Shown one piece after another: positions 16,775-22,584 of a stretch of DNA of 64,000 nt. How positions within the stretch are numbered: the stretch's first letter is position 1; each line of letters opens with the position of its first letter. The stretch covers positions 248,001-312,000 of the forward strand of contig NZ_QEWO01000005.1 of assembly GCF_003402235.1 (NCBI RefSeq), read 5' to 3'. The DNA comes from Parahaliea mediterranea. GTDB taxonomy: Bacteria > Pseudomonadota > Gammaproteobacteria > Pseudomonadales > Halieaceae. Both the position numbers and the translations under genes were made by a program. The notes beneath the pieces are model-generated. The model was not told where the DNA came from and did no database searches. It was given only the letters and a program-made list of their open reading frames with translations.

Positions 16775-17107
16775 TTGCCTGAAGTAAAAACAGTTGGCCT
16801 TTTCCTGATTACTGCGCTTGCAGAAATTATGGGCTGCTATCTACCATATCTTTGGCTGCGGGAAGGAAAGTCGATTTGGCTGCTAGCACCCGCAGCACTT
16901 AGCCTAGCCGCATTTGCTTGGCTTCTGTCCTTGCATCCAACAGCAGCGGGCCGGGTTTATGCGGCCTATGGCGGGGTATACATATTTATGGCCATTTTGT
17001 GGTTGTGGGCAGTCGATGGTATTCGTCCAACATCTTGGGACCTCATCGGCTCTGGGGTGGCATTGTTGGGCATGGCAATTATCATGTTCGCACCACGTGG
17101 CACATAA
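16775..17107 (+). CDS. YnfA/UPF0060-like small membrane protein (cassette 5)
   Basis: Starting from TTG 16775, which has AAGGA about eight bases upstream, the product is 110 residues, matching the ~108-residue UPF0060 (YnfA) family. It has four hydrophobic helices and the family words [33 protein letters not shown] and [19 protein letters not shown]0060 proteins are related to small multidrug resistance transporters, so an efflux role is possible but unproven here. A longer frame from 16733 would run through the attC core and is unlikely. An ATG at 16747 is out of frame. It fills its cassette and ends in an attC. Confidence 0.82.
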   Translation: MPEVKTVGLFLITALAEIMGCYLPYLWLREGKSIWLLAPAALSLAAFAWLLSLHPTAAGRVYAAYGGVYIFMAILWLWAVDGIRPTSWDLIGSGVALLGMAIIMFAPRGT

Positions 17108-17194
17108 CAAGCACGTGCAGTTAGCCGCTGAAAAGCGCTGCGGGACAGCCAAAACGCTGCGCTTATTTGTCTGCCCCTGGCGTGGGCGTTAAGT
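17102..17194 (+). other. attC site of cassette 5
   Basis: 93 bases from ACATAAC (17102-17108) to GTTAAGT (17188-17194). Arms are less regular than in other sites; GCACGTGC near the left end and GCGTGGGC near the right end could pair imperfectly. Confidence 0.7.
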
Positions 17195-17203
17195 TGCTAG
17201 TTT

Positions 17204-17599
17204 ATGAAGTACGTCATTGGTTCAATCATCGGATTACTAGCAGGATTACCTCAGGGATTAGGTCCAATCAAGAATTTCTTTCAGGTAGATGTGCTACCTG
17301 AATCCACCGTTCTAACGATCGTATTATTTGGATTATTGGGCGGTATTGCGATGGGGATTTCTCTACTTTTCGGAAACGCGGAACCTTTCGGAAAGCTCTC
17401 GAAGTCTGTAGAGAATTATTTCGACCTTTACTGTTTTATGATGATTGGCACTCTTTCAATCGGAATACCCATTATCGTCAGGGTTGGCCTCGAAAATGTT
17501 TACTCCAGCAGTCTATTCAATGGCCTATTCTTCTCATTCGTCGGTTTAGGTTTGCTCGTAGCGGGGGTTGTGAAATGGCTTCAGCGGCCGTCAACTTAA
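17204..17599 (+). CDS. Hypothetical membrane protein (cassette 6)
   Basis: The 131-residue product has about four hydrophobic segments: residues ~1-20, ~35-57, ~77-95 and ~105-125. A polar loop around residues 58-75 (NAEPFGKLSKSVENYFD) separates two pairs. I do not recognise a family. It begins ten bases after the attC core and ends at the next attC. AT-rich codon use (many ATT, TTA, GGA codons) marks it as foreign to the chromosome. It is probably an inner-membrane protein; no function is offered. Confidence 0.68.
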   Translation: MKYVIGSIIGLLAGLPQGLGPIKNFFQVDVLPESTVLTIVLFGLLGGIAMGISLLFGNAEPFGKLSKSVENYFDLYCFMMIGTLSIGIPIIVRVGLENVYSSSLFNGLFFSFVGLGLLVAGVVKWLQRPST

Positions 17600-17668
17600 C
17601 AAGTCAAGGCAGCAAGGGCGCTTGGCGCCGGGATTCGCTAACGCGGGCCCCTGCTTGAAGTGTTAAGT
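17594..17668 (+). other. attC site of cassette 6
   Basis: 75 bases. The terminal heptamers ACTTAAC (17594-17600) and GTTAAGT (17662-17668) are exact inverted repeats, as required for R''/R' pairing. Bases 17604-17633 are identical to 18699-18728 in the cassette 8 attC. Confidence 0.85.
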
Positions 17669-17683
17669 GGCAAGAGGAATGCA

Positions 17684-18007
17684 ATGAACCCGAAGGCTTT
17701 TATTAACTATTTCCCCGAAATAGCATCTCTTGATAAAGACAGGCAAGAGGTTTTATTAGAAAAAGCGCGTTACGTCTCTTTTACTGATTTAAAGCTATCG
17801 GGTAAGAGCGCGCTTTATTTCATTTTATCGCTTTTGGTTGGCTTCACTTTTCCAATTACTAGCTTTCTTTTCTTTGGTACCTCTATATTGATTAATAGTC
17901 TGTTCATCGGAGTGGGGTGCTTTGTATCGCTCTTGCTTTACAAAAGGTTATATTCATTGTTACTTCAGCAGGGCTTAAACGAGATTTTAAAAAGCAATGC
18001 CACCTAA
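17684..18007 (+). CDS. Hypothetical two-helix membrane protein (cassette 7)
   Basis: The 107-residue protein starts at ATG 17684 with AAGAGG about six bases upstream. It has a soluble N-terminal ~40 residues (FPEIASLDKDRQEVLLEKARY) followed by two closely spaced hydrophobic helices around residues 42-82. It ends with a short cytoplasmic-looking tail. The DNA is the most AT-rich of the array. No family recognised. Its 3' end also holds, on the other strand, the stop codon of the reversed ParE frame of cassette 8. Confidence 0.65.
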   Translation: MNPKAFINYFPEIASLDKDRQEVLLEKARYVSFTDLKLSGKSALYFILSLLVGFTFPITSFLFFGTSILINSLFIGVGCFVSLLLYKRLYSLLLQQGLNEILKSNAT

Positions 18008-18402
18008 CAAATCAATCAACAAACTTGCCGCGCTCGCTGTGACGCCTAACTTCTGCGGCTTCGCTATTTTCGCAGCAAGCATTCGCCCGTTATCGGGGCG
18101 TTCCGCGCCTTCGAGTTGCCTAGCCAGGTCCATACGTTTATGAAGAATACGAACGATCTCAATTTCAGTATCCGAAAGATTGCGATAGAAGATTACATGA
18201 CTACCATTAGGAAATTTACGATAGCCCATTTTAATCGAATCGCAGGCAGCCCCATCTTCGGGGCTATCGGCTAGCATATGGAAAGCATCGTCAAATTCTT
18301 GGCGTAAATTCTACGCTGCTCTCTGCCCCACCGGCGCTGGTTGTAGGCGGCAATCGATTTAAGGTTGGCTTTAGCGGCTTCGGTAAGGGAAAATGGCCCC
18401 AT
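17987..18402 (-). pseudogene. parE: ParE-type toxin gene, frameshifted, reversed in cassette 8
   Basis: From ATG 18402 the frame gives a ParE N-terminus (FSLTEAAKANLKSIAAYNQRRWG) but stops after 43 codons. A second frame, reached by adding one base near 18298-18302, continues EFDDAFHMLADSPEDG then GYRKFPNGSHVIFYR and ILHKRMDLARQ, the rest of ParE. ParE of the RelE/ParE family poisons DNA gyrase. The deletion inactivates the toxin unless it is a sequencing error. After the normal end (ARQL) the frame continues about 40 codons through attC7 to a stop at 17987 inside cassette 7. The start overlaps the parD stop (TAATG). Confidence 0.75.
18002..18095 (+). other. attC site of cassette 7
   Basis: 94 bases from ACCTAAC (18002-18008) to GTTATCG (18089-18095). 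An inner stem around TTCTGCG/CGCAG is visible. The right heptamer departs from GTTRRRY. Read on the minus strand, this site encodes part of the ParE C-terminal extension. Confidence 0.65.
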
Positions 18403-18641
18403 TAGCCAAGCTCTTCATCGAACTCATTCATCAGCGCCTCGTAGCTGTATTCGGCGGTGCCGCTCTTCTCACCTTCTTCGAGCAAACGTCTGAGCATGGC
18501 AGTTTTCTTCTCTGTATCTTCAAATTGCCGCAGAGCGGCTCTAACCACTTCGTTGGCTGAGGCGTATCTTCCCTCGGCTATTTGCTGTGCTATAAATCTT
18601 TCAAAATGTTCGCCCAGAGTAATGCTGGTGTTTTTTGCCAT
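18402..18641 (-). CDS. parD: ParD-family antitoxin (cassette 8, reversed)
   Basis: From ATG 18641 the product is 79 residues: MAKNTSITLGEHFERFIAQQ, then EGRYASANEVVRAALRQFED and an acidic tail. This is the usual ParD ribbon-helix-helix DNA-binding domain followed by a toxin-binding segment. AGAGGTGGGG just upstream is a good ribosome site. A longer frame to 18674 adds no conserved residues. The gene points opposite to the other cassettes, so it must use its own promoter, located in the ~50 bases up to attC8 or in attC8 itself. ParD should still repress this promoter even though the paired toxin frame is broken. Confidence 0.85.
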   Translation of the reverse strand: MAKNTSITLGEHFERFIAQQIAEGRYASANEVVRAALRQFEDTEKKTAMLRRLLEEGEKSGTAEYSYEALMNEFDEELG

Positions 18642-18688
18642 GCCCCACCTCTGCCAGTACCAATATGTACCCAATAATGGTTCCCGGC

Positions 18689-18760
18689 CCGTAACAACTC
18701 AAGGCAGCAAGGGCGCTTGGCGCCGGGACGCGCTCACAGCCGCAACTGCAGGAGTTAGGG
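18689..18760 (+). other. attC site of cassette 8
   Basis: 72 bases from CCGTAAC (18689-18695) to GTTAGGG (18754-18760). Bases 18699-18728 repeat exactly a 30-base segment of the cassette 6 attC, while the right half differs. Confidence 0.82.
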
Positions 18761-18781
18761 GCTCCTCGCCTCTCCCAGCGC

Positions 18782-18817
18782 TTGTCAAAGCCAAGTCGGT
18801 GGTATAGTTTATATACC
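18782..18817 (+). promoter_or_regulatory. Promoter and palindromic operator of the BrnT/BrnA cassette
   Basis: TTGTCA (18782-18787) and TATAGT (18803-18808) make a sigma-70-like promoter with a short 15-base spacer. The -10 is embedded in an inverted repeat GGTATA/TATACC (18801-18806, 18812-18817), a likely binding site for the BrnT-BrnA complex. The ATG follows three bases after the repeat with no ribosome site, suggesting a nearly leaderless transcript. Confidence 0.5.
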
Positions 18818-18820
18818 ATT

Positions 18821-19081
18821 ATGGGTTTTCAGTACGACCAAAGGAAGAGCGCTTCGAATCTCAAAAAGCATGGGATTGATTTTGTGCAGGCTCAACTCTT
18901 ATGGGAGGACCCCAACTTGGTGGAGTTGGCTGCAAGGTCTGATGATGAGCCAAGATCAATCGTAATTGCTCGTTTCAATGGGCAGTATTGGTCTGCTGTT
19001 TTTACGTATCGAGACGAAGACATTCGATTGATATCGGTCAGACGGTCCCGGAAAGCTGAGGTAGAGCTCTATGAAAGCTAA
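18821..19081 (+). CDS. brnT: BrnT-family toxin (cassette 9)
   Basis: From ATG 18821 the product is 86 residues with the BrnT pattern: FQYDQRKSASNLKKHGIDFVQA, then EDPNLVEL, a DDEPRS segment, and a C-terminal YRDEDIRLISVRRSRKAEVELYE. BrnT is a RelE-fold ribonuclease that blocks translation. I chose this start over 18782, which would begin within the promoter. The gene overlaps the antitoxin by 11 bases, the usual toxin-first order of brnTA. Unlike ParE in the neighbouring cassette, this toxin frame is intact, so this pair could stabilise the array. Confidence 0.88.
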   Translation: MGFQYDQRKSASNLKKHGIDFVQAQLLWEDPNLVELAARSDDEPRSIVIARFNGQYWSAVFTYRDEDIRLISVRRSRKAEVELYES

Positions 19082-19304
19082 AGATTTCGATAAAAAGTTC
19101 GATCAGGGCAAGGAAGACATAATCAATGATTTGGACATTTCTAGCCTGAAACGACCGAACCAGACTCCACGGAGAGTCAACGTAGATTTTCCCGAGTGGA
19201 TGATCGTATCTCTCGACAAAGAGGCCGCAAGGTTGGGTGTTACTCGCCAGTCCATCATTAAAGTATGGCTGGCTGAGCGCCTTGAACACGCCCCCAGCAA
19301 GTAA
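19071..19304 (+). CDS. brnA: BrnA-family antitoxin (cassette 9)
   Basis: The 77-residue product has an acidic N-terminal toxin-binding half (KKFDQGKEDIINDLD) and a C-terminal ribbon-helix-helix segment, RRVNVDFPEWMIVSLDKEAARLGVTRQ. This is typical of BrnA/CopG-like antitoxins, which bind the toxin and repress the shared promoter. It overlaps brnT and ends just before the last attC-like DNA. Length is at the short end of the family but all expected elements are present. Confidence 0.85.
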   Translation: MKAKDFDKKFDQGKEDIINDLDISSLKRPNQTPRRVNVDFPEWMIVSLDKEAARLGVTRQSIIKVWLAERLEHAPSK

Positions 19305-19357
19305 AGTGTACGGACAGCACCGCTGTGGCGAGCGTTAGCACCCCACAAGAGTCGACG

Positions 19358-19417
19358 CTGTAATAAGGCCAGTACGTGGGACGCACTTACAGTGCACCCT
19401 TATTGGCGGCGTTATAA
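19358..19417 (+). other. Degenerate attC-like site at the end of the array
   Basis: GTTATAA (19411-19417) resembles the right core, and AATAAGG (19362-19368) with CCTTATT near 19398-19405 form a stem. The expected left heptamer ending in AAC is degraded to TGTAATA. A second GTTAGCA at 19334 lies between brnA and this site, so the exact boundary of cassette 9 is unclear. Confidence 0.45.
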
Positions 19418-19419
19418 AA

Positions 19420-19470
19420 ATGAGCGAACTTAGTACCGGTATTAGCGCGGGTCACTACCGCTCAGTTTGA
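19420..19470 (+). pseudogene. Remnant of a tenth cassette gene
   Basis: Three bases after the last attC-like core an ATG opens a frame of only 16 residues (MSELSTGISAGHYRSV) before a stop. Position and spacing are those of a cassette gene start, but no gene follows; the HPP gene end lies 12 bases further, on the other strand. It may be the stub of a cassette lost by deletion, or chance. Confidence 0.3.
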
Positions 19471-19482
19471 TTCAGATACTGC

Positions 19483-19845
19483 TTAAAACCACCGCTTCGG
19501 GTACTGTTGCTTGGAAATAAGCCGGTGGTATAGCACGCCAAATACCACGATCAGAACTGTTCCTGCTGTTACTGGCATGATCAGGAAGTCCCAATGCTCG
19601 CCTGCGAGCATGACAACTAGGGGATTGGCACCCGCCGGTGGGTGAGTGGTATCGGTTAACAACATCAAGCTTACCGCTAGCCCTACTGCAACTCCCATAG
19701 ACCAGGAGGAAACTCCCGTGAAAGCTGCGATAGTAAGGCCGATTGTCGTGGTTAGGAGGTGTTCTACGATGATATTCCTAGGTTGTGCCAGAGGACTTTC
19801 CGGCAATCCGAAGAGGATTACCATGGTGGCCCCAAAGGGCGCCAT
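19483..19845 (-). pseudogene. HPP family membrane protein, lacking the N-terminus
   Basis: The 120-residue frame carries the HPP-family core: MAPFGATMVILFGLPESPLAQPRN, then DTTHPPAGANPLVVML and the C-terminal YPKRWF, with three hydrophobic helices. Intact members have about 40 to 50 more residues with one more membrane helix before MAPFGA. In the frame upstream only six codons separate ATG 19845 from a TGA stop, so that part is gone or lies in another frame. HPP proteins are integral membrane proteins with a proposed nitrite-transport role in some bacteria and plants. The damage lies on the side facing cstA, not the integron. Confidence 0.65.
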
Positions 19846-19912
19846 TAGCCAGACGGAGGCCTGAACTCACTACCCAGGCTGCTTAGTGCGGTAATGCACA
19901 GCATGGGACTAA

Positions 19913-21391
19913 TCAATACACGCCGGACAGCTTGTTGCCACTGAATCGCCGGTGCACGTAGATCAGCCCGCCCAGGGAGGTCAGCCCCACCAGGAGTCCC
20001 ACCGGGTCTGCATAGGGTTGCGGCAGGCCAAAGCCGATTTCCGCTGTCACGATGTAGGACAGCGTGACGCTGGTGCCCACAATCGCCGGCAGGCTCACTA
20101 TCCAGTGAAAAGCGCCTCTGTCGAACAGGTATTTGGTCGCCAGCCACAGCACGCTGGTGGACAGCAGCATGTTGGAGAAGGCGAAGTAGCGCCAGATGAG
20201 GGAAAAGTCGATTTTGGTCATCAGGTAGGCGATGGTCAGAATCGGCACGGCCAGCAGCAGGCGATTGCGCACGCTCTGGTGGATATCAAAGGCGTCGATA
20301 ATGGTCAGGCGCAGGGAGCGGAATGCAGTGTCGCCAGAGGTGATGGGGAAGACGGCCACGGCAATCACGGCCATGATGCCGCCGGCCACGCCCAGGTAGC
20401 TTGAGGCCACGTGGTTGACCACCAGGCCCGGCCCGCCCTGGTCCAGCAGTGCCTTCAACTCAAGGTAGCCACCGGGAAAGGCCGCCATGCCCGCCGTGGC
20501 CCACACGCAGGCCACCAGCCCTTCTGAAATCATGGCGCCGTAGTAGACCGGCCGAATGTACTTTTCGCTGGTCAGGCAGCGCGCCATGATCGGCGCCTGG
20601 GTGGAGTGAAAGCCGCTGATGGCGCCGCAGGTAATGGTGACAAAGAGCAGTGGCCACACCGGCAGGCCGTCGGGGTTGGGTGCCAGCAACTGGTGGTGGG
20701 CATGACCCTGTTCGAAATACGCAAAAAGCGAGCCCATTTGCGGCAGTTGCGGGGCGTGCAGCAACAGCGCCGCGCCCATCGACACGGTCATCACCACCAT
20801 GAGCAGGCCAAAAACCGGGTAGAGGCGGGTAATGATTTTGTCGACCGGCAGCAGCGTCGCCAGGAAGTAGTAGCCGAGAATCAGCCACACCCAGAAGGCG
20901 TTCTCGCCGAGCGGGGTACCGTCGAACAGTTCGAGGTTACTCAGCAGGCCAGCGGGGCTCATGGTGAACACCACGCCCACAAAGAACAGCAGCATGGCGG
21001 TAAACAGCAGCATGATGCCCTTGAACAGGCCGTTGAAGTAGTGGCCGGCGATTTCCGGCATGCTCTTGCCGTCTTCCTTGACGCTCAGCACGCCGGAAAA
21101 ATAGTCGTGCACTGAACCGCCGATGATATTGCCCAGCACAATCCACACCAGCGCGACCGGCCCGTACAGGGCCCCCAGGATCGGGCCGAAGATCGGGCCC
21201 ACGCCGGCGATATTCAGAAACTGAATCAGGAAGGCCCTGACCGGGTGTACGGCCACGTAGTCGACGCCGTCCTCGAACTTCGCCTGCGGTGTCTTGGCTT
21301 GTGGGTCGATGCCCGCCTGCCGTTCAATAAAGGGGCTGTAAAAACGATAGGCGAATAGCAACAGGCCAATGCAGAGAAAGAAGACCAGCAT
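19913..21391 (-). CDS. cstA: Carbon starvation protein CstA-type transporter
   Basis: The 492-residue protein is rich in membrane helices. It has the CstA-family segments DGVDYVAVHP, LNIAGVGPIFGPILGALYGPVALVWIVLGNIIGG, VHDYFSG and GFHSTQAPIMARCL. CstA proteins import pyruvate or peptides under nutrient limitation. This is the shorter version of the family; E. coli CstA is about 700 residues. ATG 21391 gives a hydrophobic first helix. It stands alone, with terC upstream on the same strand separated by about 85 bases and the truncated HPP gene downstream. Confidence 0.88.
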   Translation of the reverse strand: MLVFFLCIGLLLFAYRFYSPFIERQAGIDPQAKTPQAKFEDGVDYVAVHPVRAFLIQFLNIAGVGPIFGPILGALYGPVALVWIVLGNIIGGSVHDYFSGVLSVKEDGKSMPEIAGHYFNGLFKGIMLLFTAMLLFFVGVVFTMSPAGLLSNLELFDGTPLGENAFWVWLILGYYFLATLLPVDKIITRLYPVFGLLMVVMTVSMGAALLLHAPQLPQMGSLFAYFEQGHAHHQLLAPNPDGLPVWPLLFVTITCGAISGFHSTQAPIMARCLTSEKYIRPVYYGAMISEGLVACVWATAGMAAFPGGYLELKALLDQGGPGLVVNHVASSYLGVAGGIMAVIAVAVFPITSGDTAFRSLRLTIIDAFDIHQSVRNRLLLAVPILTIAYLMTKIDFSLIWRYFAFSNMLLSTSVLWLATKYLFDRGAFHWIVSLPAIVGTSVTLSYIVTAEIGFGLPQPYADPVGLLVGLTSLGGLIYVHRRFSGNKLSGVY

Positions 21392-21475
21392 GCGGATGTC
21401 CCATGGAGAGCGGCAGGGGAATGAGCGCGCAGTCTTGGCTACTGTATCGGCAAGGTCAAGTAGACCTTGGTACCA

Positions 21476-22444
21476 TCACGAGCCCGTGTCGCCACTTCGC
21501 CGGCTCACCCAGGCGGAAGCCACAACCCCAACAAACAGGGAACTGGCAATCACCGCCAGTGACACCACATTGGGTATCTCCACGTGGTGCTGCAACAGCA
21601 TTTTTATGCCCACGAACAGCAGGATGAAAACCAGGCTGACCTTCAGGTAGCGGAAGCGCTCGATCAGGTGAGCCACCAGGAAGTAGAGGCTGCGCAGCCC
21701 CAGGATGGCGAAAACGTTCGAGGTGAATACCAGGAAGGGGTCGGTGGTGACGGCGAGGATGGCCGGAATGGAATCCACGGCGAAGATCAGGTCCGCCCAT
21801 TCCACCATCACCAGCGCGAGCAGTAGCGGTGTTGCCAGTAGCCTGCCGTGTTCCCGCACCAGGAAGCGCGTCCCCCGATAGTCCTGGGTCACGGGTAGCA
21901 GGCGTTGCGCAAGTCGCACCACGGCGATGTCCTCCACCGCTGTTTCAGAACGCAGGGCCAGCATGCGCGCGGCAGATAGCAACAGGATTGTCCCGAACAC
22001 ATAGGTCATCCAGTGGAAGTGAGACATCAGATTGATGCCGACGCCAATCATGACGCCGCGCAGAATGATGGCTCCCAGCACGCCCCAGAACAGCACGCGG
22101 TACTGCAGTTCGGCGGGCACACGCATGAAGTTGAAAATCAGCGCGAACACGAACACATTGTCCACCGATAGTGACAACTCGATCAGGTAGCCAGTGAAAT
22201 ACAGTACGGCGGCTTCACGGCCATTCAGGTCCAGGATGGATGTCAGGCCCCAGCCGAGCCAATTGGTTTCGTAGAGAAAGTAGATGTATGCGGTAAAGCC
22301 CAGGCCGAGTGCGAGCCAGACCAGCCAGCGGCGCAGGGCCTGATGGGCGTCGAGTGTGGTGGGTGTGCGATGCAGGATACCGAGGTCGATGACGACAAGC
22401 GCTGTGACCAGCGCCAGAAAAGACAGCCAGATAAGTAGGGTCAC
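21476..22444 (-). CDS. TerC family integral membrane protein
   Basis: The 322-residue protein shows the TerC/Alx pattern of about seven to nine helices, with acidic residues in membrane segments: ELSLSVDNVFVFALIF and EWADLIFAVDSIPAILAVTTDPFLVFTSN. TerC proteins export manganese or support metal loading of exported proteins. The start is GTG at 22444. A related gene in E. coli (alx) is controlled by a manganese riboswitch; I looked for that structure upstream and did not find its conserved core. It may be transcribed together with cstA. Confidence 0.9.
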   Translation of the reverse strand: MTLLIWLSFLALVTALVVIDLGILHRTPTTLDAHQALRRWLVWLALGLGFTAYIYFLYETNWLGWGLTSILDLNGREAAVLYFTGYLIELSLSVDNVFVFALIFNFMRVPAELQYRVLFWGVLGAIILRGVMIGVGINLMSHFHWMTYVFGTILLLSAARMLALRSETAVEDIAVVRLAQRLLPVTQDYRGTRFLVREHGRLLATPLLLALVMVEWADLIFAVDSIPAILAVTTDPFLVFTSNVFAILGLRSLYFLVAHLIERFRYLKVSLVFILLFVGIKMLLQHHVEIPNVVSLAVIASSLFVGVVASAWVSRRSGDTGS

Positions 22445-22524
22445 GGTGTGGAATCTCTGTCGGGATGGGGGCCGCTTTCCATTGCCGGCGGCAGCAGCGT
22501 GGATGCGTTGACACTAGCGTGAAG

Positions 22525-22537
22525 CCGGCAATGCCGG
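22525..22537 (-). terminator. Hairpin between the ABC exporter and terC
   Basis: CCGGCA (22525-22530) and TGCCGG (22532-22537) form a 6-bp inverted repeat about 50 bases after the ABC transporter stop. There is no T run on the minus strand, so termination is only a possibility. Confidence 0.3.
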
Positions 22538-22584
22538 TAGCTGCAGTCCGACGCTGAAATCCCGCTTGACAGAATCACTAATCG

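Larger units (their letters stand above)
13113..19417 (+). mobile_element. Chromosomal integron: intI, attI region and about nine gene cassettes
   Basis: The segment has the full layout of an integron. A tyrosine recombinase with the IntI-specific insert is transcribed leftward. Beyond its start lies a series of short genes, mostly rightward, each followed within a few bases by an attC-like site (TAACAA.. to ..GTTRRRY). Core GTT triplets fall at about 14802, 15245, 15954, 16744, 17188, 17662, 18089, 18754 and 19411. attC lengths vary from 57 to 94 bases but two pairs are clearly related. Cassette DNA is more AT-rich than the flanks. Cassette genes have no relation to each other, as is typical. 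Boundaries of the first and last cassettes are less certain. Confidence 0.92.

Noticed and set aside
19326-19340. An extra attC core (GTTAGCA) just after brnA
   Set aside because: Only a short hairpin precedes it and no left core was found, so it is not counted as a separate site.
22445-22584. A manganese riboswitch (yybP-ykoY type) before terC
   Set aside because: The conserved core words of that riboswitch were not found; only a short GC hairpin is present.
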